Shown: positions 1-12,310, numbered from the stretch's first letter. The stretch: 64,000 bases of DNA from Leptodontidium sp. MPI-SDFR-AT-0119 (GCA_020726505.1 JAHLEZ010000018.1:434001-498000); one strand, 5' to 3'. The notes: generated by a model from the letters alone, not told the origin. Program-made: numbers and translations.

Positions 1-35
1 TACATCTCCCCAAGATCCGCAGAGTGCCAACTTAC

Positions 36-343
36 GCCTGCGATCCATCAACAGCATCGAAAGTCTGATACAAGAACAAGCCCGCAGCCCAACTGGCATA
101 CACCCATGGCGGACAATCCTGATCAAGCGTCGGATTATACCACAACAGCGTCAGAATGTTGATAATCACGAAGCTGAATCCACTCAGGGTGATCAGATTC
201 GGGGCCATCCACATGGGGAAGCATTTTATCACGACGTGGGTGTAGAAGGGCTTCAACACGTAACGCGACAGGAGAGAGTGGTCGACGCCGGAATATTTGT
301 ACTGCTTGAGATTAGGCAGCTTTTCCTGTCGCACGTAGACCAT
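36..343 (-). CDS. CDP-alcohol phosphotransferase (choline/ethanolaminephosphotransferase), 5' exon only
   Basis: First exon of an integral ER-membrane enzyme that would transfer phosphocholine or phosphoethanolamine from the CDP-alcohol to diacylglycerol, the last Kennedy-pathway step. The start at 343 (MVYVRQEKLPNLKQYKY) is chosen because its N-terminus resembles the fungal CPT1/EPT1 family; the open frame extends upstream to 421 but has no ATG there. The exon shows the family's SLLSRYVLKPFY segment, the hydrophobic MAPNLITLSG stretch, and ends in DAVDG-QA, the beginning of the DG-x2-AR catalytic motif. A donor GTAAGT starts at 35 (minus), so the rest of the motif and the gene lie left of the window. 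Choline versus ethanolamine specificity cannot be told from this exon. Confidence 0.85.
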
Positions 344-1334
344 GATGGCGGTTGTTGTCGTCGTGCGAGGGAGAGGAGGCGTGAGGGAAGAGGAGAGTTG
401 ATGTTGGGCTGAGGTGTTCAAAGCCGAGTCAAGTCAAAGTCAAGGACAGATAGACATGCCACCCACATGCAAGAACCCATCCATTTCCGGCGCGCACCAG
501 AAATTCTTGAAAGACGCGAACGCCAAGACTACAACGTCATTCAGCCGGAATGGGCAGCCACTGACAGCATTGGATCGACTGTCGCTTGTGGAATAGGGGC
601 GGTGAGCCGTGCTCGAAAGGGGTTCTTTTCAACATCCATTATTTATTATTTACTTTCGTTTATTTGCGGTCCCTGTTGATGGAAGGGAGATATATGTCTT
701 TTGAATCTCCTCTAGTCTTTTATATCTGGTGTCAAGTTTACTCTTTCTATCCTGTCCTTCTCCAACCACTGTGTGTTACTTGGTGAGATTTTCGTGATAT
801 GGGATAGTCCCTTCCTCCTCTCTCTGTCCACCTCATCTCACCTCAGCACTTCCAGTTCTTTGTTTCCCGTTTCTTTTCCTCCCAGAATTTTGTTTCTTCC
901 TGTGTCATTCATTTTATCTTCAGCAAGCAAATAAGTCACAAACATAGCACCTCTTTACTCCATCTCCCGTGTTCCTTTCTCGGTCTTTCCTACACTTCGC
1001 GACTTTCATCCGCTGTCCTGCTGCTCACCTGAGCTTGATACTACACACGGAATATGCTCTATCGAGATCCGCCTTTGATATTTGGCGCAAACGTATCAAA
1101 AATTGTCATCTTGATTGCTGTCTCTTAAAATCTACTCTTTTATGGTTCATCGTCTGAATCATGCATTATCGTAAGTACAGTACTACTTTTACTGCTAAGA
1201 ACCACCAGAACGCTCCAAACTCCACCCGATGTGCTAAATATCAATAATGCTACCCCCCTAGCAGTGCTGTGGCTTTAACATCCTGGAAACATCAAATTCA
1301 AACCGACCTGGCCATATATACATCGGTCTCTCTT
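344..1334. other. Intergenic region
   Basis: Upstream of the phosphotransferase and downstream of the MFS gene. It contains pyrimidine-rich stretches (about 800-970) and several short unsupported open frames. I see no gene, RNA gene or repeat. Confidence 0.5.
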
Positions 1335-3257
1335 TCACGACTCTCCTTTCTCGAGATCTTTCTCAGGATCTTCGCCCCTCGGCCGATCAGACCCCCCAAT
1401 GACGGTGTCACGACTATCCTCTGGCTTCACCCCAACATCATTGCGGTCCTCTTGCGACGAGCTCTCAACATCGGTAGTCTCACTGACATCGGTACTTGAT
1501 GCAGCTGAAGATCGACGCTGGGAGTGTGCTTCAACCTCATGTTCTTCGTTTGGATCCGGAGTCGGCGCAAATTTCGAACGCTCTCGAATCGGCCCTCCAT
1601 ACTTGTAGAAGATGAAGGGAATTGGCATAAGAAGTACTGCAATACCTCCGATCAACGAACCACCGCCTCCAACTCCCAGAGCTGTGAACATCTGTTCCGT
1701 GAACAGAGGGGCCGCAGCACCCGCAGCTGAACGACAGACCGTATTAGCTGCCAGGGCACTCGCAGCGTACATCAGATAGGAATCTGTAATGTAATTGAGA
1801 TACGCAACGAAAATGAGGAGGATTGAGGTTCCCAGAAACACGCCGGCAAGAGTTGGTACAATCCACTAGATTGGAGAGTCAGCACATGAGACATATGTTT
1901 GGCATGCAATCGGGAGTGACGTACATGTACGGAATTGTATTGTCCAGACCATGCGAACCAAAACATAGTTATTGGGAACATCACCCCGCCGAGCATTGCG
2001 ACTGGCAGGCGGTCCTCTGGAACGCCTTTGTGTCCTGCTTCAAGCTTCTTTCGATCACGAACAGAGACAGCAAAGATGATCGAGCCACCAATTGCTGCAC
2101 CGATAGCAGTTCCTATCAAAGGCAGCTCGCCAACACCAGAATTCCACCCTCGCTTCTGCTGGAACACAATCGGGTAGATTGTAAACAGCATATAAAGCAA
2201 AGCGTACACCACCGACAGATAGACCGCAACGGCGAGGGATATCGGGTCCACCAGGATCTTCCAGGGTCTTGTAAGTGCCACTCTGTAGAGAGCAAGCAGC
2301 GAACGATCGGTCACTTCGATTGGAGCCTGAATGTTCTCGTAGCCGGGGATCTTCAGCTTTCGGAGTCGTCTGGCCTTGTTCAACAGCACGATCGGACCTA
2401 GAGTCTCCGGAATTGTGAACATGAGAACTTCGGTGATGCCAGCAAACCAGAGCATGACATAGAATATCCACCTCCAGTCCTCCTTCAACTCCAGGAAACC
2501 TCCGATGACAGGACCCAAGGCCGGCCCAATGAATGTCATCATGGAGAAAAGTGCCATTGCATTCCCTCGCTCGACAGGCCCCCAGATATCCGCCAGAACG
2601 CCAGGTGCGTTCGAAAGTGGGGCACTAGCCATTGTTCCTGTCAGGAATCGTCCAACGAGAAGAGCCCCGAAGTTGTTCGCAAACGCGCAGAGGAAGTTGA
2701 AGATGAGATAAAGTGTGAAGGAGATGTAAAAGATCCATCTTCGTCCGTAGAATTCCGACAGCGGCGCCCAGAACAGAGGACCGAAGCAATAGCCAAGAAG
2801 GAAAAGTGTTATGACCAAGCCAGCTGCTACCCGCGACACATGGAAGTGCTCTGCTATCCCAACCAATGTTCCCGACGGACCAGACGATGCAAAAGTTGCA
2901 TTTACGACGAGGAGAACGGAGACGACTGTTATGTAATATCGGCGTCGAGTTGACCAGTTTTTCGGGTTCTCAATATCACCCGGGCTGAAATCAAGGAGTC
3001 CATCTCGGTTTTTGTGTGGTACTGTGGACTTCTCAAGAGCGTCCGATCGGTATGGCTTTGCGGTTGGCCGCGACAAGAATCTTTCTATTCGATCCTGGAA
3101 AAGTCAGCTGCAAAGTCTAATGAGTTGCAAAATTTGGCTTTGGAATGCCTGCAAGGTGTGTTGCGACTATTGGTCCCAACAGCAATGGATCCAACTTCAA
3201 AATGGTGCAAGACGCCCTGGGCGCAAACAATGACGCAAAGGACGTTGAACTTACCAT
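1335..3257 (-). CDS. MFS transporter, DHA1 family (drug/polyamine:H+ antiporter type)
   Basis: Plasma-membrane 12-helix antiporter of the fungal multidrug/polyamine type. Exons on the minus strand: 3257-3255 (only the ATG), 3094-1925 and 1865-1335, giving about 567 aa. The long open frame has no ATG at its 5' end; it starts with TTG at 3076. Upstream, an ATG at 3257 abuts a GTAAGT donor, and an acceptor TTTTCCAG ends at 3095, so splicing is in phase 0. The second intron (1866-1924, 59 bp, GTACGT..CTAG) removes a frame break. Visible motifs are the N-terminal ENPKNW, the loop 2-3 SEFYGRR signature (G-x-x-x-D/E-R/GRR type), VGRFLTG and GPALGPVIGGF (motif C-like). The C-tail is hydrophilic, acidic and Ser-rich. 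The substrate is unknown. The tiny first exon is an inference from splice signals. Confidence 0.85.
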
Positions 3258-4753
3258 CTGGATAGGAATATCTCAACAAAAACACCAGGACTTCAGTTAA
3301 CCGAGATTCAAAGGAGAAGAATCACCTTGGAATAGAAGATATATATACAAATACAAAGAGGAAATCATGTTTACGAAAGGGGCAACATAGCCATGGCGCA
3401 AACAGAAGCTCAGATTTTTCAAGCCCATGACACGGCCATCGAGCTCCACCAAAGGAGCATTAACAATCCGCACAGGGATCTCGGAGATCTGTGACGGCAT
3501 CATTCCTCAAAACAGCTCAACCTCATACCTTAGCATCACCACCTGCTACGCCCATAAAGGCAACGTCTTGAGCTCCAAATAGTTTTCCAGTGCGTTGATT
3601 GGACACATTAAACGCTTTGTGTGTGTTCGGGTAATCGGCATGTCGGCCTTAGCTTCGGCGGACGGACGGCACGGTACCTTGGTCGGGATATGACTGGAAT
3701 CATGGCGTGCGGATGGGAAGCGAGAAACGGAATTTTTTTGGTAAGGTACAGTACGGATTACTTAATCTCCTATGTCCTTGACATTTTTCGCTTTATTCGC
3801 GTATATGTTGCTTATGTCCGAGTTTCTCTTTTACTGTACGTATGTGATTATAGGATGTGTGTGGTGGGGATGGTGTCATTTTTGTTGTGTCTGGTGAGAG
3901 GATTGATTAGCTCATCATCAAATGCTTGTGGATGTGGTTCTATGTATTCCCGCGGATTTGATTACTATATCAGCGTAAGGAGTTTTCTTCTTGAAGAGCA
4001 ACGGGGCTGCGTACGATGTACCTGACTGAAGGCTTATTTCCGTGGATGGTCCATGGAGTTTGTGATGTGGAACGGCCTTTTCGTTACGAGTTGCGAGTAG
4101 GGCTTTGGGGAGTGGATGAGTGATGCTTATTTCGTGTCTAATGACTAGCAGTGTGGAATTCCGAATTCCGCGTTGAGAGGGCATTGAGCACTGGCTCTCT
4201 TGGAAAATTTTCAAGCCGGATACGGTGTGCACCTCGTATGTTTCTTTTCTGTCTTGCTATTCAAATACTTCGTTCTTTTCAATTTCGTGTCAGGAATGCG
4301 ACTTTTGAATTGGGCTGTGGATAAGTCCATTGATATCTTGTTTAGTTGCATGGAAACCTTGAATTCATTGGAGAAAGTCCCGTTAAGATTCTGCTCTTTG
4401 AGCGTCATTCAAGACATGTCAATATTGAGCTGGGAAATACTGAAATGCGGGGTATTAAAACGCTGTAGATTTCAAAGTTAAGTCTCTCGGCATCATGTGG
4501 TATTTTGGATTTCAATTCCGCGAGTAACTTTGATTTTTGTTTTGGCCGATCTAATCAATCCTATCCTACCTATGCTAAGCTATGCAGAAATCAAAAGTAT
4601 TGCTTTTATTCATTGCCTCAACTTCGCCGACCTCCCATTCCAAATCCAAATGTCAAACCCTCGACCCTTCCTCTCCTCCCCTACGTATCCCTTTCCCACA
4701 TCCAATACCTGCTTAAACAGTTTCCATGTCCTTTCCAGCACTCATCAGTAGTC
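3258..4753. other. Intergenic region
   Basis: Promoter side of the MFS gene and 3' side of the 744-aa gene, about 1.5 kb. Open frames here are short, have no recognisable product and overlap on both strands. I see no RNA gene or repeat. Confidence 0.5.
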
Positions 4754-6988
4754 CTACCGACCTCTTCTCAGTCCCCTCCGATTCTTCGTCTCCACTTCTC
4801 GCATCCACACATCTTCACTGCACATCATGATTTCATCTTCGATCTTCACTGGTTTGAAAGGCTTGAAGGGCTTGAAGGGCTTGACATCGTCATCTTCATC
4901 TTTGATTTCGATGTAGTCCTCTCCTTTGATCTCGATGATGTCTTTGCTGGGGCGGCGTGAAGATTTAGTGTTTGATAGTTTGAATGTTGGTCTGAGGGGT
5001 TCGTCTTGGTCGGAGTCGATATCGATAGGCTGTTTTGAAGAGCCTGGACGGTATTTGGGTGGGGGGAGTTCGGAGTCTGAGTCGGAGCTGGCCTCTCGCT
5101 GTCTGGGTGGTGGTGGTGGTGGTGGGGTTTGAGGGAGGAAGAGAGAGCTTTCGTCGACTTCCTCGTCTTCGTCTTGTTGCTCTTCTTGGGGCGCGGGATT
5201 GATTATCTGCTGTAGGATAGGCGATGGGGGCTGAGATGACGATTCAGACGAAGGAGTGTAGGTTGACGAGACCTCTGGGACCTGGTTGGGAGTTGTTTGC
5301 ACAAGCTCTTCTTCATCTTGTAGATGAGGGGAGACGTCTTGTTCCTGAGCGGAGACTTCTCTGTCTGTATTTGCAGATGCTTCAGTTCGTACAGAAGACG
5401 AAGATGGTCGAGAGATACTCTCTTCGGCCGAGGCTCTGCCCTTGTGCTTCCCAGGATTCAGGATTTGGTCCAGCACTCGGGCTGCTGAAGTCATAGGTGA
5501 GTTCCCAACAGGTTGCTCAAGAGGTCCATGGCTAGTTTTTGGAGATTGCGGACTGGAAGGAGAGTATTCTTCTGATGTCTGCGATGGAGGGGACGAAGCT
5601 GAAGTTGATTGCGGTGTTGTGAATGCGGGTGAAGGAGCATCTGACTTGATGTTGGTGCTAGGAGTGACATGTTCAGAGTAAGGTGGAGGTGGAGACTCTG
5701 GTCTTTGAAATCCAGGTGGAGATGGGGTTGCCGGAGCGCTGGGTGATAGGCATCTTGATGAGTATGCCTCTGCTTCTTTGGCTTTGGCGGTACTTGTCTC
5801 AGACGCAGATTCTGAGTCTGCCTTCTCTGTGCTCTCGTCGCAAGAGTAAGACTTCTCGACTTCGGTCTTCTCCAAACCTAACGCCCCCGAAGTGACTTCT
5901 TCCTCAGTTGATATTCTGTCACCAGAAGCTGGCTTATCGTTGCTTTTTGATTTTTCAGATGCAAGATCTTTCTCCTTTGTTTTATTTGACTCTCGCTTGC
6001 GCTTCCGCTCTGCTTTGCTCGTCGCAGGACCCAAGGCTAGCTCTTGAGTCAGGGTTTGCTCAGTCGCTTGTCTGATATCTTCAGTCAGGACCTTCTTGCG
6101 TTCTTTGTCGCTCTCCTCTTCATCATCATCTCTCTTCCGCTTCCATTTCTCTCTCAGAGCACCATCCACAATCTCGCGAACTTCATCAATGCGCTGCTCT
6201 CTTGCTTCCTTCACCTCAATCTTCTCCTCCATATACCTGATGAACTCCTCAATACGATCAACGATTTTATTGACCATACCACCAAGCACACCATTATACT
6301 CCCCAACCTCCTTCCCCGAAAGCGCAGCATCAAGCGCCTTTCTCAAAGTCCTGAGTACCGCCTCCTTCCCAGAATCAGATTTGATCTGCCCATCCACAAA
6401 CAACAAAAACGCATTTAGTTTATCACGAATCGCATCCCGATGCACAAGCAAACGGTTTCTCGTGCTTGGATGGAGCGGTTTCCCATGCAGCCACTGCCCA
6501 TCCACATTATTCGCTCGATCCAAATCAACTCGACTCGGCTTCGGCATATTGACATCCTGAATAGTCAAGCCCGCCGCGAAAGCGACCTTCAACGTCCTCA
6601 ACAGCCCAGCGCTCCACTCGCTGAACCCCTCACAGAGATGCACGTTCTCGAGATCCCACGGGCCGACAGTCTCCCCCGTGTTGCCAGGACAAGCATCGCC
6701 CGCGATCTCCATGATTGTACCGTCGGGAGCGCGCGCGGGGTGGCCTTCGTGCTTGCGCATTGAGCGCGCGAGGGCGGGAGGGGTGTAGACGTTTGTGAAT
6801 TGGGCGACGTCTCGCTTGGTGAAGTGTGAAGTGTGGATTCCCCATTGAAAGGCGAGGTGGAGGTGGTCGCTGATGCGGCATTTGTGGTAGAGTGGGTTGG
6901 AGAGGAGGAGGGTGGGGACGATTGTGCTTGGTAGGGGGTCCAGGAGGGGACGGCCTTGCATCAGCGCGCTGGTGAGGGGAGGAGACAT
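4754..6988 (-). CDS. 744-aa protein of unknown function; disordered C-terminal half with SUMO-type motifs
   Basis: Single-exon gene starting at a clear ATG (MSPPLTSALMQ). I do not recognise the family. Residues 1-270 look folded, with a conserved-looking stretch around QWGIHTSHFTKRD and SEWSAGLLRTLKVAF. Residues 230-340 are strongly charged and probably helical (KWKRKRDDDEEESDKERKK, likely including a nuclear localisation signal). Residues 350-650 are low-complexity Ser/Pro/Glu, with a run of prolines near TPPPPPPPRQRE. The C-terminus holds a SUMO-interacting-like PIDIDSD (about 654-660) followed by three SUMO-acceptor consensus sites: IKGE (687), IKDE (695) and VKIE (714). These are separated by an FKP tandem repeat. 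A nuclear, SUMO-linked scaffold is an inference from these motifs only. Confidence 0.75.
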   Translation of the reverse strand: MSPPLTSALMQGRPLLDPLPSTIVPTLLLSNPLYHKCRISDHLHLAFQWGIHTSHFTKRDVAQFTNVYTPPALARSMRKHEGHPARAPDGTIMEIAGDACPGNTGETVGPWDLENVHLCEGFSEWSAGLLRTLKVAFAAGLTIQDVNMPKPSRVDLDRANNVDGQWLHGKPLHPSTRNRLLVHRDAIRDKLNAFLLFVDGQIKSDSGKEAVLRTLRKALDAALSGKEVGEYNGVLGGMVNKIVDRIEEFIRYMEEKIEVKEAREQRIDEVREIVDGALREKWKRKRDDDEEESDKERKKVLTEDIRQATEQTLTQELALGPATSKAERKRKRESNKTKEKDLASEKSKSNDKPASGDRISTEEEVTSGALGLEKTEVEKSYSCDESTEKADSESASETSTAKAKEAEAYSSRCLSPSAPATPSPPGFQRPESPPPPYSEHVTPSTNIKSDAPSPAFTTPQSTSASSPPSQTSEEYSPSSPQSPKTSHGPLEQPVGNSPMTSAARVLDQILNPGKHKGRASAEESISRPSSSSVRTEASANTDREVSAQEQDVSPHLQDEEELVQTTPNQVPEVSSTYTPSSESSSQPPSPILQQIINPAPQEEQQDEDEEVDESSLFLPQTPPPPPPPRQREASSDSDSELPPPKYRPGSSKQPIDIDSDQDEPLRPTFKLSNTKSSRRPSKDIIEIKGEDYIEIKDEDDDVKPFKPFKPFKPVKIEDEIMMCSEDVWMREVETKNRRGLRRGR

Positions 6989-8582
6989 TTTTGTAGTGTC
7001 TAATTAGTGTTTTGGATTAGTGAGTGGTAAAGATATTCGAAGAGGTGGACTGGCGTATGGATGCTGTTGTTGGCGTTGGGGAACCAGGTGGCGCTGGAGG
7101 AGCTTGTTGTCGGAGATAGGTTGGTTGGTGTAAAGATATCCAAGTAAGAATGAAGTGTCATTAGAGGACGTGTTGTGAGAAGGCGAGTTAGTGAAGGACG
7201 TTATAGTTAGAGAGTTACGTTGAGGAAGAGAAGTGATTCCTAAAAACCTTGCTTCGTGTTGGTCCAGAGACCGTTGCTGTGAATCAAGAATCACCGCCCC
7301 GTCCCATCCTGTCCAAGTGAATTACCTCAGATAGAAGTGAGAAAGAGACTTTTAAAATATGAGAAGTTGAGGATATAACCTTGTCCAAAAGAGAAAAAGA
7401 AGTGGTAGGAAGCAGATATTCCGTGTTGACGTTCGCTGATGTAGAATATGTTAATGAATGACTGATTGGATTGGGACAGTTATAATCGTATTGTGTTGTT
7501 GTGGTTTGTTGTAGTTGTTGAGTAAGAGTAGAGCTCTGATTAGTCGCCGTAAGTAGATTTATAGACGGTAGGTGTTAGTACAGAGACCCGTGATGAATCA
7601 AAAATCTGTACTCAAAGTGAATTCGCTTATTTCAGGGGTTGAACCTTTCTTTACAATGATGAACTGACGTCTGCTCTTTGAGCATGCATAATGGAGAATA
7701 TAATAGAAACTGGAACTTCGAATTCTATCAATAGGACAGAGCTATAAATTCTAGCTTGCTGTTCAAATATTGTTTCGATGCACATCTCAGTCGGCGAACG
7801 AATGAACTCTCTGGCAGTATATTCACTTGCAAATTAGTTGAGGCTCACCCCGCTTGTGTTAAGAGGACGAACAAAATGTTGTTTACGAACAGGGCGAGCA
7901 GTCTCACAAGAAGAAGAAAATCTGAAGTTGTGCCTTTCGATTTGTGGGCCGCCTTGGAGAGCATACAGATGTTAGTTGCCTTGCACATTAGTAGCATAAG
8001 TTTAGCTATGACGAAGTAAGTGGTATCCATGCGAGTCGGGATGGATTTGCGAAAGTGAAGTGTTTATTACCTTCAAAAGTAAGAATAATCCATACTTGGA
8101 GATGAGTGGGAAGCTATGTCTTCATCTGGGAAGGGTAAGAGTCCGTGAAATGTACGTCAATTAAGAGGTATGTTGTTTATAAAAACATGTGAGCTTGATG
8201 TTGACTAGACTTTGTTGTGCCTTTTACTGGAAACTTTGAATCAAAATAAAATAGGGATGCAAGATTGAGAATGATATTGTGCTAAGATCTGGCTTAACAG
8301 ATCATCGGGAAGCCAGACAGGTGCAGACGCTGTGGATGGTCGATCCCGGATTGCTGGGAGCTTGATCTTGAAGAGAGGGACACAGAAAAAAGAAAACAGA
8401 GAACTGGATTCAGGGATTTCATTTTCTAACCTTTCGAGACTCCATATCGAGAACCAAAAGCATCCCGCCGTTTTTGGCCTTTTCCCCTCTCAAAAAAGAC
8501 CCATTATCTAGACATCAATCGCAAAAATCATGTACCAAATGCTCGATCAACTCCATTTAGTTTCGCTAGCCTGCCTACGTAC
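6989..8582. other. Intergenic region
   Basis: Promoter side of the 744-aa gene and 3' side of coatomer gamma. The sequence is AT-moderate with scattered short open frames and no family resemblance. No RNA gene or repeat recognised. Confidence 0.5.
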
Positions 8583-11525
8583 CTACGCAACCGACCCGAC
8601 GACAAGAGCTGCCACGCCCTCTTCTTCACTACGGACGACAATCTTACTTGTGACGCCTGATTTGCTGGAGTATGCCATCCGGATGTTGGCGACGACTCGG
8701 CCGCCTGTGACTGTTTTGCCGAAGAGTTTGAGGGTGTGGGTGGTGGTGTTGATGGGTACGTCAGTACCTTCGAGGGGTTGTAATGAGAGGGTCTTGGCCA
8801 GTTGTTCGGTTGCGTCTGTTTTGGTTAGTCTTTGAATTATTGAGTTTGTGTATGGTGACCTACCTGCGATGCTCTTGACACCCTCGAGTTGGAGAGTCTC
8901 CTCGGCCTCCTCGCCAGCAGCACCAACTTGCTCCCAGATGTGATTGAAGTTGCCAGCAAAAGCAGGAACAACGTAGTCACTTCCGGTAAGTTCAAGGTCT
9001 TCGACTTGATACTCGTCATCGTAACCGCTCTCCTCGGGCTCACCAGTTGTTGGATCAATCTCCTTGGTGGTAAATTTCAAAACATTCGTGAAGCTGCTAG
9101 CTGAGAAGGCACCTTCGCCACCGACCTTCTTGAAGGAGACGTAGATAGGGCCTGGCTCATCGGTGACAAGCTTGGCGGCTGGAATAATGAAATCCTCTTC
9201 GAGTTCCTCTTCGTCGGCGGGTGTGGCGAGAACCGAGACATTTTCAAGCACGGTATCTGGAAGTGTGTTCTTAACATCGTATTGGAGTACAATGTGCTCC
9301 TTGAAAATGTGCTTCACCACGCTAACGACGTATTCTGTTTCTGATTCAGTCAACTCAACAACAGGTGATGACTTCAAGAGACTGCCGTATGACTTCATTT
9401 CTGGGATCTGAAGAAGTGCTTGTTGGTATTTCTGGGCCGTCGCAGAAGCAGTGGCAGCCGCTTCTGTGCCTGAAGGTGTGGACTTGGTTGGACCAGCCTT
9501 TGGCGCCTTGATAGTTGGAGTGATGGTAGTGAGCTTTTTCGTCCTGTCCTCGGCATCTGCTTGCTCTTTTGTGACGACTGGGATAGCGGCAACGTCGAAT
9601 GGATTGTCGAATGTTGACTTGTCATCTGCCGTGACGTACATAACAAGTTGATGCTCGAAGTATGGGAGAGCAAATGTGTTTTCTACCTTGGTTAGCGATT
9701 TTCGTCAACAAGTTGCGACTGCCTTACCATTCTTGATGAACCGATCAGCCATTTCATCAGGCTCGGTCATAAGTCTCAAGTTCAAAGCAGCGCGGTCACG
9801 GACTTCGTCATCAACATCATCCAAACATCTCGTCAGGAGCACTGTGACACTTCGCTTGACCTCGGGATCCTGTTGTCCGACACCAAACTTCGCCAATGCT
9901 GTGACTGCCGCAGCTCGTACGATTGCATTCTCCAATACAACACGGTTGTAGATGTATCGGATATACTTGGTTGGTTGGGAAGTCTTGGGACCCTCCAATC
10001 CAAGTAGATGCAAAATTCGAACAGCCAGTTTGGTGAACTCACAGTCTTCGATGAACTCACAAAGATGTGCAAGAGCGTCCTCCTTGGAATCTGGAACGAA
10101 CTTGATCAAATCGAACATGCTCTCAACAACAGCCCGCTTGAATTCATATCCGCCCTCGTCCCTAAGTATGCCGCTAAGGAATGCAAGCATACCAGCCTGC
10201 TTGCTGGGGAACTTCAGGCACAGTGTTCGAATGGCCTCAACGATCGTAATCTTAAACTCGTCCGTAATGTCAGCCATGAAACCCGAAATCTGCTTCATCA
10301 AACGATCTACGCTAGCCTCGTTACCAGTCTTAAGAAGTGTCGTGATGGCGAATGTAGCAATAGAGCGGTTGGTGTTGGAAATGAGAAGTTCGATATCTGG
10401 GTTGCAAGGGTGGACGGCTTGGGGCTTGAAAGAGGCGAAGTTGTGAAGAATTCGGATTGCGGCAAACTTGGTTACTGCTCGTGGTGACGTGAGGAATAGT
10501 TGAAGAACATGGATAGCCTGGGTGACCTCGGCGTCTGTTACATCCCGCATATCGCAGATTGCCTTCGCAGCCTCGAAGTTGACCATTTCACTTTTATGTC
10601 GGAGCCAGCCGTCCAAGAGCTGGATCATGGGTTTGCGGAGTTGTGGATCCTCCTCTGCCAATTGCGCAGCTAGTCGAACCAGCATAACGGTTGCTGCAGG
10701 GCTCTTTACTGCACCTGCAGTTCCAAATTGCTGAACCATTTTGACCAAAGCCATCCTATCGTGCATTCTCATTTGATACAGGAGTCCAATAGCGTGGTAT
10801 TGTGTCATAGTAGAGTTGTTAACCGGCATTTGGCTCGACGAGGTAGAGAATCCCAAGGAGAATCCACCAGACGACTTTGTAGAAGACGCAGCTTCTTGTG
10901 TTTCACTCTGCCATCTTCGGACAACATCGCGAGCTATTGGGAGAAGGTGGTATGACGAAACAAGGGCGGCAGATGATACTGAGGGGTTCTTGTCGACGAT
11001 TGCGGTCTTCATAACACGTTCGATACTTTGTACGGTCGATGCCTATCACTGTCAACTCCAGTCCTTCCTGCACCGTACTCCTCAACTCACATCGATGATC
11101 CGGCAGAGCGCCCGAATGGCGTTTGGTCTATAAATCGCATCTGTTCCACCACCAGTATCCTTCATGATTGTGCTTGTGACCATAATGATATCCTCCGCCG
11201 AATGCGCCAGCTCCTTGATGATGAGGTGAACCATCTGCCGTAAGCTTGCATCTTTGTTCTGGAACAACTTCGAGATTCCGAAGAAGAGGGTAGTGGCTTC
11301 ATTGGTAGGAAATCGTTCGCCGGTGTAGAGGAGGAGGGCGATTTTGGTGAGGAGGACTCGACATTTCCGAGGTTGGATGGGGGACGAATTGAACAATCGT
11401 GCTGTCTGGCATTAGGGGAGCTCCGTATGGAGGGGGAATGTTCACCGACCTTCCTGGAATACTGAGGTTCTGTCTACCCTCATGATGGCCGTATCGGCAT
11501 CTTCATCTTTCTTGCTGTAACTCAT
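8583..11525 (-). CDS. SEC21: Coatomer subunit gamma (COPI coat)
   Basis: Gamma-COP, part of the F-subcomplex of the COPI coat that buds Golgi-to-ER vesicles. Exons (minus): 11525-11450, 11401-11091, 11042-9728, 9682-8864 and 8815-8583, together 917 codons plus stop, the usual family length. All junctions keep frame. The N-terminus MSYSKKDEDADTAIMRVDRT and the following FQEARLFNSSPI match the gamma-COP start. The N-terminal two thirds are adaptin-like helical repeats (IRILHNFASFKPQAVHPCNP, DLIKFVPDSKEDALAHLCEF). A proline/alanine/lysine-rich linker (APKAGPTK) leads to the appendage domain, ending in FGKTVTGGRVVANIRM. The last intron (8816-8863, GTAGGT..CTAAC..ACAG) is 48 bp, a multiple of three and free of stops, so unspliced RNA would add 16 residues. 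I take it as an intron because its signals are complete and the spliced text reads SIADATEQLAKTL. Confidence 0.97.
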
Positions 11526-12204
11526 GGTGAGAGGGGGTAGCTCCTCAGCTTCATGAATTGCAGGGGGAGGGAGGTTGATTGGGGGTTCTATATGTGATCT
11601 TGAAGTCGCGACGTAGCCAAATCCGCAGGTGGGACTAGTCTGGCTAACCGAGCGGAAGGGAAGCGGAGCGGAGAAACTATTATGCAGGAGGAGAAGATTG
11701 AATGCTGTCGAGCAGCTTTGCTAATATGTGTGTAGGAGGTGTTCCTAACAAACTAAAACCAATATAGAGCAGTTTGTCAATTTCACAGTATATGCTCTGT
11801 TTGTTTTCTTTTCTCACCACTGGTTTTGTGAGGGTCACTTGCCTAGGCAGAATGCCCAAAGCCATGCAAGGGTCTGGACCTTTCGACCGATCGCTCACTA
11901 TTCACATTCATGAATTACCATCAGGGAATATACTCGCCTCAGTGCGATTGTAAAATTAAACTTTTCGGACCCCTAAAATTATCCTTTGGTGTGAGAATAC
12001 AAGGTAGCTTCATGTAGGAATGTTCAAGGTTAGAGTAGATGAATGTTGGCGTTGCACAACTGGGCGGATCCCGCCCATTATCTCCACCCCGCCGCCCATT
12101 AAAAGAGAGACCCAAATTCGTTCCAGGGACACTTATGCAATTGCTTCAAAGGAGGAAGTAAATGCGTATGCAATTAACTATTTTCCCTCCTGGAAGAGAA
12201 TGCT
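11526..12204. other. Intergenic region (SEC21 promoter side)
   Basis: Divergent spacer between SEC21 and the unknown plus-strand gene. No convincing gene; the 72-codon frame at 11680-11898 has no family resemblance. Confidence 0.5.
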
Positions 12205-12310
12205 TATTTATACCGTAGCCGAGGTCTCGGTTAGGTTACAACTGGAATTCCACCTCGTCCTGCTTCCTCCGTTCCACACCATAGAGCCCGCTGTCATTGT
12301 CTGAATGGAC
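12205..12310. repeat. Degenerate direct repeat, left copy
   Basis: About 95 bp resembling 14888-14990 in the same orientation. Both carry a near-palindrome (CCGAGGTCTCGG here, CCGAGGCCTCGG at right) and share CCACAC-x-A..AGCCCGCT with similar flanks. They flank one gene. No TSD was recognised. Confidence 0.45.
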
